64,000 nucleotides of DNA from Nicotiana tabacum (taxonomy: Eukaryota; Streptophyta; Magnoliopsida; Solanales; Solanaceae), in assembly GCF_000715075.1 (NCBI RefSeq), contig NC_134097.1, positions 123,626,997 to 123,690,996 of the forward strand, read 5' to 3'. Every line of letters starts with the position of its first letter. Positions within the stretch are counted from its first letter, which is position 1. The notes under the pieces were generated by a model that worked only from the letters and a program-made list of their open reading frames with translations, was not told the DNA's origin and did not search any database. Of this stretch, positions 36,558 to 44,612 are shown piece by piece. Both the position numbers and the translations under genes were made by a program.

Positions 36558-37248
36558 TATGACGACCCGGACAGTCGTCTCATGAGTTACCGCTCTGCTT
36601 TCCCTATTTCTGCTTTGTTAAGGTTTATCCGTGTTATGTGGTATCGGGTTGGTCAGATTGAGTTCGGAAAGGATTTGATAAGGTTTGAGACACTTAGTCT
36701 TTTTAGAGTGAGTTTAAGTTGGAAAAGTCAACCAAATGTTGACTTATGTGTTAGAGGGCTCGGATGTGAGTTTCGATGGTTCGGTTAGCTTCGGGAAGTG
36801 ATTTGTGAATTAAGAGCGTGATCAGAATGAATTTTGAAGGTTCGTAGTGGATTTAGGCTTGAATTGACGAAGTTGATATTTTGGCGATTTCCGGTTGGTA
36901 GGCGAGATTTTGATATAGGGGTCGGAATGGAATTTCGAGAGTTACAGTAGTTCCGTTGTGTCGTTTGGGATGTGTGTGCAAAATTTCAGGTCATTCGGAC
37001 GTGGTTTGGTTGGGTTTTTGATCGAAAGCATAATTTGGAAGATTTTAGAAAAGTTTGGCTCTAATCCGATGTGCTTTGGGTGATTTGATGTTGTTTGAGG
37101 CGTTTGATGATTGGAACAAGTTTGAATAAGGTATTAGGATATGTTGGTGCCTTTGGTTGAGGTCCCGAGGGCCTCGAGGTGATTTCGGATGGTTGATGGT
37201 GAGGTTTGAGACTTATTGCAGCTGTTGAACTTTGCTGCTTCTGGTATT

Positions 37249-37480
37249 TCCGCACCTGCGGATTGGGGACCGCAGGCAGCATGTGCAAGAGAGGAATCGT
37301 AGAAGCGAATTTTGAGAATTTGCCAGGGACCACAGATGCTGTGTGGGACCGCACCTGCGGAGTCGTAGGTGCGGTAGACTAAGCACAGAATTGGCTTGGG
37401 CTTTTAAGTGAAGGACCGCAGAAGCGGCGATTTGACCGCATATGCGGTACCGCAAAAGCGGTGGGATGGTCGCAGATGCA
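37249..37480 (+). repeat. Array of CCGC…GCGG palindromes in E4 LTR promoter
   Basis: Words such as CCGCACCTGCGG, ACCGCAGAAGCGG, CCGCATATGCGG and ACCGCAAAAGCGGT are repeated about every 20-40 bp just upstream of the TATA. The 3' LTR copy is at 45287-45525. Confidence 0.85.
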
Positions 37481-37500
37481 AAAAATCCCTGGACAGAAGG

Positions 37501-37507
37501 TATATAT
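37501..37507 (+). promoter_or_regulatory. TATA box of the E4 LTR
   Basis: TATATAT follows 'ggacagaagg'; the 3' LTR copy is at 45545. Predicted transcription start is about 30 bp downstream. Confidence 0.6.
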
Positions 37508-37601
37508 TGCTTTCTTCACGAATTTTGTAAAGAACTCCATTTTTGAAGACGGGAAAGAGGCTAAGGCATAGGATTTCAAGAGGGATCAAACGATATAAGT
37601 T

Positions 37602-37609
37602 GGGTAAGT
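37602..37609 (+). promoter_or_regulatory. Splice-donor-like site in E4 leader
   Basis: GGGTAAGT, a near-perfect U1 match, lies about 100 bp after the TATA. The acceptor-like site at the gag ATG (39659) would define a 2.06-kb leader intron. A second donor-like site AGGTAAGT lies at 38012. Confidence 0.45.
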
Positions 37610-38492
37610 TCCCTAAACTTAATTACTTGCATTTATGACCATTTTCCACCGATTAATCATGGTTTTAGTGGGGATTAAGGAAGGAAAATTGGGATTAGGG
37701 CTTGAGTTTAAGAAACCTTTAAATGAGGATTTGAGGGGACATCTGGACTCCGATTTTAGTGTTCTTGATATGTATGGACTCGTGGGAGGATAAGGATTCC
37801 GTTGGTGTGGTTTTTATCAAGTTTCGAGACGTGGGCCCAGGGGTCGGGTTTGGCCAATTTCGGGATTTTTGGTATTTTTTGATTGTTTTCGCTTGGGCTT
37901 CGTTCCCTTAGCATATTTTAACGCCGTGGTTCTGATTTTGAATAGATTCAATGCGAGCGGAGGCCAACTCGAGGGGCAAAGGCGCCGCGGAGTAGTATTT
38001 TCACTAGTTTGAGGTAAGTAACCATTGTAAAACTGGAACTAAGGGTACAAACCCCAATATTTGACTTGTTGTTGATAAATGCGGTGACACACATGCTAGG
38101 TGACGAGCGTGTGGGCGTGTACCGATAGGGATTGTGACTTGGTCCGTCCCGTAGCGACTATTGAGCCGCGTATTTGATTTGAAACCTTATGATATTTCAT
38201 ACTTTAGTCATTTATACTGTATTATGGTCTGTATGCCATGTTTGGGGCCTTGTGCCGACCTGTTGAGACCCTTAGGGGAATTTTTATTATTTTCCTCACT
38301 ATATTTGCTGAAAGCATATCCTCAGTTATGTTTTACCTGTTTAAAAATTTAAAACTGGTTTTATCACTCTACTTCTAATTGTGAGGACTGTTTGGGCTGA
38401 GTTCCCTAAGTTTTATTGTCATGCCCGAGAGGCTGTAAGGTTAGGGACTGAGAGAGGTTGAGAACCTAATTGTGAGGATATTTGTATATATG

Positions 38493-38690
38493 TGAGTTAT
38501 GGATCGGGCTGCATGCCGTAGCGATACTTATATGGATCGGGCTGCACGCCACAGCGATATATATTTCGGATCGGGTTGTGCGCCGCAACGATATGACGCT
38601 TAGGCTGTAGGAGCCCCTCTGGAGTCGGTACACCCCTAGTGAGCGTTGTCGACTATAAATTACGGATCGGGCTGCACGCCCAGCGGTCAC
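38493..38690 (+). repeat. 'GGATCGGGCTGCACGCC' tandem repeat in E4 LTR
   Basis: Four copies of GGATCGGGCTG(C/T)(A/G)(C/T)GCC occur near 38502, 38536, 38577 and 38665; the 3' LTR matches at 46544-46725. E1 has a related 'gggatc(a/g)(a/g)gctgcacgc' duplication. Confidence 0.85.
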
Positions 38691-39462
38691 TATGATTTCT
38701 GTTACTATGAAATATTAAGGAGCTGAGTGACGAAAGTTGAGTCACGAGTGACTGAGAGGCTGTCCGAGGGGCCATATTCTGAGTGATTCCTTGCCCGAGG
38801 GGCCCTGTTGTGATGTTTTCACTAATTTCACTCTCCTTTCTAATAAGCCTCAGTTGGATATATTGCTAAGTATTTGATTTCAAATGTTTTAAACTGGAAA
38901 TGTTGATTTTATGAGAAACTGATTTTAAACGGTAAAGTTGACCCGTTATTCTACTGATTATTCAGTTATATGTTTTTGAACTGCTCGTCACTATTGTCAG
39001 TCCTTATTTAACTTAGTTACTTACTGAGTTGGCATACTCACGTTACTCCCTGCACCTTATATGCAGATCCAGGTGCTCGAGCGGTCGAGTGAGGGCCTTC
39101 AGCTGATTCAGCGTTGCCGGAGATTTTGAGGTAGCTGCATGGCGTCCGCAGCCCTGTTTTCTCCCTCTTATCTTGTTATCTTTCTGCATTTTCTAGACTA
39201 TTGATGTAGTAGGTATTCAGACTTGTATTAGAAGCTCTAGACTCATGACACCAGATTGATGGGGTTGTGTAGTTTCCTGTTATTTTGACTTTCCGCATAT
39301 CTTTTGTTGCCTTAACGCTTATAATGAAATTTGGTATTCAAAATTTGTGTTAGAAAAATGGCTTAAATGTTAAAAGAAAGAGGGTTATGGCTAATTGATT
39401 AGTTGGCTTGCCTAGTAGTGTGATAGGCGCCATCACGACCGGTATTTGGGGTTATGACAAGT

Positions 39463-39474
39463 TGGTATCAGAGC
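39463..39474 (+). promoter_or_regulatory. Primer-binding site of E4
   Basis: TGGTATCAGAGC, a perfect match to initiator-Met tRNA, lies three bases after the LTR. Confidence 0.95.
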
Positions 39475-39639
39475 CTAGGTTACATAGGTCTTGCGAGACA
39501 TGAGCCGATTTAGTAGTCTCGCGGATCGGTATGGAGACGTCTGTATTTATTCTCGAGAGGCTGCAGAACCTTTAGGAGAATTCTCCATACTCTTGAAATT
39601 CTTGTCGTGCGAACTTGTTGATCCGAATACTAAACTTTT

Positions 39640-39659
39640 GTTATTCCATTCTCTTACAG
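39640..39659 (+). promoter_or_regulatory. Splice-acceptor-like tract abutting E4 gag ATG
   Basis: The pyrimidine-rich 'ttattccattctcttacag' ends exactly at the gag ATG (39660). E3 has the same arrangement (…ttccattctcatatag before ATG). Confidence 0.45.
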
Positions 39660-41180
39660 ATGGTGAAGACACGTGCTACCGAGCAAGATAGACGACACCA
39701 CTTCCACCAGGTGGGGTCACCAGAGGCCGATGATGCGGTCGAGGCCATGGTAGGGGCAGAGCATCTAGGGCAGCACCTGGAGATCCACCAGCTGCCCCAG
39801 TTTAGGATCAGGTCCCAGTTGTGGATGCTACAGCAGCACCAGCTCAGGCACCACCTATGCCCATTGTGATTTCAGGCCTTCAGGAGGCTTTAGCTCAGAT
39901 CTTATCAGTATGTACCAGTTTGGTTCAGGCGGTTTCATTTACTACGGCCGCAACTACTTCTCAGGCCGGGGGGGCACCCAAACTCCGTTGCTCGCACACC
40001 TGAGCAGGTTGTATAGGGACTCCAGACACCGGGGGCACCTCCAGCCCAGCCGGTTGCACCAGCTTAGGAGTTTGTGGTACTAGTTATGCTGGATGATGAG
40101 CAGCGTTGACTTGAGAGGTTTGGTAGACTCCAGCCTTCGACATTCAGCGGTGCAGAGGGCGAGGATGCCTAGGGTTTCATGGATAAGTGCCAAAGGATGC
40201 TTCATACGGCAGGGATTCTTGAGACCAATGGTGTGGCGTTTACTACCTTTCAGTTTTCTGGGGCTGCCTTCACTTGATGGGAGGCGTATGAGAGGCGTAG
40301 GCCTGTTGGTGCAGTGCCCCTTACTTGGCAGTAGTTCTCTATTCTCTTCCTGTAGAAGTATGTGCCACAGTCGCGCCGAGAGGAGCTGCACAGGCAGTTT
40401 GAGCAGTTGCGTCAGGGGGAGATGACGGTGATGCAGTATGAGATGCGGTTCTCTAAGTTAGCCCGTCATGCGGTTTGGTTGGTTCCCACAGATCGAGAGA
40501 GGATTATGAGGTTTGTTGATGGTCTCACATATCAGCTTCGGATTCTGATGACTAGGGAGAGGGTGACAGGTGCCACCTTCGAGGAGGTTGTTGATATCTC
40601 CCTTGAGATTAAGTCGGTTCACCATCAGGAGCGAGAGGAGAGAGAGGCCAAGAGGCCTCGGGGATCTGGTAGCTTCAGTAGTGCTCCTTCGAGGGGTCGG
40701 TTCCAGCAGGGCAGAGGTCGTCCTTTCAGGCAGGCTCATTCAGCTCGCCCAGGGTATTGTGGGGCATCTTCGGGTCATGGTTTTCATAGTTCTCATCAGG
40801 GCCACTCATCACTCAGTGCCCTCCCAGCCCAGAGTTCGTCTCGTGCTCCATCAGTGTAGGTTTCTTCCATGCCATGTCCTTCTACTGGTCACTCCGGTGC
40901 CAGAGGTTCCCTTCGGTCCCTATCTCCAGCACCGGGGAGTTGTTATGAGTGTGGAGAGTTTGGGAATATGAGGAGGTAATGTCCTTGTCTTCGTGATGGT
41001 CAGTCTTAGAAGAGGGATCAACCCTCGACTTCTTCTCCAGTTACTTCACCACCCACCCACCCAGCTAGGGGTAGAGGTCAGTCAGCCAGGGGTCGCCCTA
41101 GAGGGGGAGGTAGATCAGGTGGTGGTCAGGCCTGTTTCTATGCTCTTCCGGGTAGACCAGATGTTGCTGCTTTAGATGCC
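39660..41180 (+). pseudogene. gag: E4 gag (broken)
   Basis: Starts MVKTRATEQDRRH. An Ala/Pro/Gln-rich N-terminal part is followed by a gag core whose clearest segment is 40362-40859: QSRREELHRQFEQLRQGEMT, then a SKLARHA…VPTDRERIMRFVDGL region, a charged EREEREAKRPRG linker and an Arg/Gly/Ser-rich tail. The zinc knuckle near 40942-40985 reads CYECGEFGNMRR-stop-CP: the histidine ligand is Asn and a stop precedes the last Cys. Frameshifts lie near 39870, 40010 and 40350. Gag would build the particle shell and bind RNA; this copy cannot. Confidence 0.88.
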
Positions 41181-41594
41181 GTGATTTCAGGTATTGTTTC
41201 AGTCTACCACAAAAACGCCTCTATATTATTTGATCCTGGTTTCACCTTTTCTTATGTGTCATCATACTTTTCCTGTTATCTGGATACGTCCTGTGAGTCT
41301 CTTGTTCCACTTGTACATGTATCTACTCCAATGGGCGATACTATTATTGTAGACCGTGTATATCGGTCGTGTGTGGTGACTATTGGGGATCTGGAGACTC
41401 GAGTGGATCTTTTATTACTGTGTATGGTGGATTTAGATATCATTTTAGGCATGGACTGGCTATCTCTGTGTCGTGCTATTCTGGACTATCATGCTAAGAC
41501 AATCACATTGGCTATACCGGGTGTGCCACGGATCGAGTGGCAAGGTTTGACTAATTATGTTCCCAGTATAGTGATCTCATTCTTGAAAGCCTAG
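41181..41594 (+). pseudogene. E4 protease domain
   Basis: A retropepsin-type aspartic protease segment that would cut Gag-Pol. ISGIVSVYHKNASILFDPGF holds the catalytic Asp in DPG, but the following Ser/Thr is Phe (E5 has DPGS). The hydrophobic DLDIILGMDWLS motif near 41432-41470, typical of this clade, is intact, followed by the PGVPRIEWQG segment. The 138-codon frame is open but lacks gag and RT in phase; a stop at 41593 follows. Confidence 0.88.
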
Positions 41595-41597
41595 CGT

Positions 41598-42543
41598 ATG
41601 GTTGGGAAGGGTTGTCTTTCGTATCTAGCCTTTGTGAGGGATGTCGGAGCTGAGACTCCTAGTATTGGTCTTGTTAAAGTTGTGAGGGATTTTCTCGATG
41701 TGTTTCCTGCAGACCTGTCGGGCATGCCACCGAATAGGGACATTGATTTTGGTATTGACCTGGTGCTGGGAACTCAGCCCATTTCTATTCCGTCGTATCG
41801 TATGGCACTAGCGGAGTTGAAGGAATTAAAGGAACAGCTTCAGGAACTCCTTGATAAAGGGTTCATTTGGCCTAGTGTGTCACCTTGGGGTGTGCCGGTT
41901 CTATTTGTGAAGAAGAAGGATGACACTATGAGAATGTGCATTGATTATAGGCAATTTGAACAAAGTAACAATTAAGAACAAGTATCATTTGCCTCACATT
42001 GATAATTTATTCGACCAGCTTCAGGGAGCGAGAGTGTTCTCCAAGATTGATCTTCATTCAGGTTATCACCAGTTGAAGATCAGGGACTCGAATATTCTTA
42101 AGACAGCTTTTAGGACCCGATATGGTCATTATGAGTTCTTGATGATGTCTTTTGGGCTGACCAATGCCCCAGCAACGTTCATGCATTTGATGAACAGTGT
42201 GTTTCTGCCTTATCTTGACTCGTTTGTCATAGTCTTCATTGATGATATTCAGGTGTATTCGCGTAGTCTGGAGGAACACGCGGAGCATTTGAGAGTTCTG
42301 TTGCAGAGATTGAGGGAGGATAAGCTTTATGCAAAATTCTCCAAGTGTGAGTTTTGGCTTAGTTCAGTGGCTTTCTTGGGGCACATGGTGTCCAGCGAGG
42401 GTATTCAGGTTGATCCGAAGAAGATAGAGGCAGTTCAGAGTTGGCCAGACTGTCCTCAGCCACAGAGATTCGCAGCTTTCTTGGTTTGGCGGGTTATTAT
42501 CGCCGATTTGTTCAGGGATTCTCATCTATCGCATCGCCCTTGA
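41598..42543 (+). pseudogene. E4 reverse transcriptase domain
   Basis: Two overlapping frames. 41598-41975 gives the PR-RT linker and RT fingers ([40 protein letters not shown]). After a frameshift near 41950, 41941-42543 gives [20 protein letters not shown], the DLHSGYHQ motif, the [10 protein letters not shown] motif and the catalytic [13 protein letters not shown] (FIDD equals the YxDD box), then FSKCEFW and [12 protein letters not shown] second frameshift lies near 42440. The polymerase would copy the genomic RNA from the tRNA primer; its catalytic Asp pair is still encoded. Confidence 0.93.
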
Positions 42544-43078
42544 CCAAGTTGACTCAGAAGGGTGCTTCATTTGTATGGTCGGACGAGTGTGAGGAGAGCT
42601 TTCATAAGCTCAAGACAGCTTTGACCACAGCTCCAATGTTAGTTTTGCCATCAGTTTCAGGTTCATATACCGTGTATTGTGATGCTTCGAGAGTTGGCAT
42701 TGGTTGTGTTTTGATCTAGGAGGGTAAATTTATTGCTTATGCCTCTCGTTAGTTGAAGCCCCATGAGAAGAACTACCACGTTCATGATTTGGAATTGGCT
42801 GCCATAGTTCACGTATTAAGATTTGGAGGCATTACTTGTATAGCGTGTCTTGTGAGGTGTTCACTGATCACCGCAATCTTCAACACTTGTTCAAGCAAAA
42901 GGATCTTAATTTGAGGCAGAGGAGATGGTTGGAGTTGCTTAAAGATTATGATATCACTATATTGTACCATTTGGGGAAGGCCAATGTGGTGGCCGATGCT
43001 TTGAGCCGAAAGGCAGTGAGTATGGGAAGTTTGGCATATATTCCAGTTGGGGAGAGACCTCTTACAGTTGATGTGTAG
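42441..43078 (+). pseudogene. E4 RT thumb and RNase H domain
   Basis: 42441-42719 reads [20 protein letters not shown]…LTKLTQKG…[15 protein letters not shown] with the RNase H Asp in YCDAS. TAG stops at 42717 and 42750 interrupt it, and 42836-43078 continues with [31 protein letters not shown] and the terminal [14 protein letters not shown], whose VADALSR motif is the RNase H end in Ty3 elements. The enzyme would remove RNA from the hybrid. The stops are CAG-to-TAG when compared with E5. Confidence 0.9.
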
Positions 43079-43259
43079 CCCTTGGACAATCGATTCGTGA
43101 GATTAGATGTTTCGAAGCCAGTCGGGTATTGGCTTGTGTGGTTTCTAGGTCTTCCTTATATGATCGCATCAAAGAGCTCCAGTATGATGATCCGCATTTG
43201 TTTGTCCTTAAGGACAGAGTTTAGCATGATGATGCTAGATATGTGACCATTGGTGACGA

Positions 43260-44378
43260 TGGGGTGTTGAAAATGTAGGCCCGGATTTGTGTGCCCAATG
43301 TGGATGGGCTTCGGGAGTTGATTCTGGAGGACGCCCATAGCTCGCAGTATTCCATTCATCCGGGTGCCGCGAAGATGTATCAGGATTTGAGGTAGCACTA
43401 TTGGTGGAGAAGAATGAAGAAAGACATTGTGGGATTTGTAGCATGGTGTCTCAATTGTCAGCAGGTGAAATATGAGCATCAGAGGCCGGGTGGCTTGCTG
43501 CAGCAGATGGATATTCCCGAGTGGAAGTGGGAGAGGATCACTATGGACTTCGTTGTTGGACTTCCGCAGACTTTGAGGAAGTTTGATGTTGCTGACCAAA
43601 TCCGCGCACTTCATTCTAGTATGTACTACATATTCTTCAGAGCGATTGACAGAGATCTATATCAGGGAGATTGTTCATTTGCATGGTGTCCCAGTTTCCA
43701 TCATTTCAGATACGGGCACTCAGTTCGCAGTTTTGGAGGTCTATGCAGTGAGAGTTGGGTACACAGATTGAGTTGAGCACAACTTTTCACCCTCAGACGG
43801 ACGGATAGTCCGAGTGCATTATTCAGATATTGGAGGACATGTTGCGTGCTTATGTCATTGATTTCGGAGGGTCATGGGATCAGTTTCTACTGCTTGCAGA
43901 GTTTGCCTATAACAACAACTACCACTCGAATATTCAGATGGCTCCATATGAGGATTTGTATGAGATATGGTGTAGATCTCTAGTTGGTTGGTTTGAGCCC
44001 GGTGAGGCTAGGCTATTGGGGACAGACTTGGTACAGGATGCTTTAGAAAAGGTGAAGGTGATTCAGGAGAGGCTTCGTACAGCACAGTCGAGACAAAAAG
44101 GTTATGCTAATAGGAAGGTTTGAGATGTGTCCTACATGGTTGGCAAGAAGGTTCTGTTGAAGGTTTCACCCATGAAGGGTGTTATGAGATTCAGGAAGAA
44201 AGGGAAATTGAGTCCTCGGTTCATTGGGCCTTTTGAGGTGCTTCGGAGGATTGGGGAGGTGGCTTATGAGCTTTCTTTGCCACTCAGCTTGTCGAGTGTG
44301 CACCCGGTATTCCATGTTTCTATGCTCCGGAAATACATTGGGGATCCGTCTCATGTTTTGGATTTTAGCACGGTTTAG
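43260..44378 (+). pseudogene. E4 integrase (zinc, catalytic and C-terminal parts)
   Basis: The HHCC zinc finger is at about 43330-43480 (AHSSQYSIHPG…, CLNCQQVK). The core starts MDFVVGLPQTLRKF (43543), carrying the first catalytic Asp; ISDTGTQF (about 43705) holds the second. The region around the Glu is frameshifted near 43775 and has a TAG (43807). The tail (43830-44378) has AYNNNYHSNIQMAPYE and the [16 protein letters not shown]…[17 protein letters not shown] segment characteristic of chromoviruses. TGA at 44121 derives from CGA. No complete enzyme is encoded. Confidence 0.9.
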
Positions 44379-44562
44379 TTGGATGATGATTTGACTTATG
44401 ATGTGGAGCCAGTAGCTATTTTGGGTTGTCAGGTTCGAAAGTTGAGGTCAAAGGATATAGCTTTAGTGAAAGTGCAGTGGAGAGGTCGGCCCATGGAGGA
44501 GGCTACCTGGGAGACCGAGCGAGAGATGCGAGCAGATATCCTCACCTGTTTGAGGCTTCAGG
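44379..44562 (+). pseudogene. E4 chromodomain
   Basis: After a TAG (44376) the same frame gives a C-terminal chromodomain: EPVAILGCQVRKLRSKDIAL, VKVQWRGRPMEEATWE and TEREMRADI. Trp-Arg/Lys and EEATWE are the recognisable core. In chromoviruses it targets integration to heterochromatin, which agrees with the nested setting. Confidence 0.88.
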
Positions 44563-44600
44563 TATGTTTCTTGACTCGTTCGAGGACGAACGTTTGTTTA

Positions 44601-44612
44601 AGTTGGAGAGGA
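44601..44612 (+). promoter_or_regulatory. Polypurine tract of E4
   Basis: AGTTGGAGAGGA precedes the LTR start TGTGATGACTC and follows the conserved 'gttcgaggacgaacgttt'. Confidence 0.85.

Larger units (their letters stand above)
36558..39459 (+). mobile_element. E4 5' LTR
   Basis: Starts TATGACGACCCGGACAG (the first G lost; 3' copy TGTGATGACTC) and ends GGGTTATGACA. In order: palindrome array (37249-37480), TATA (37501), donor-like GGGTAAGT (37602), second GAGGTAAGTA (38011), block I, 'ggatcgggctgcacgcc' repeats (38493-38690) and block II (38602). Confidence 0.93.
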
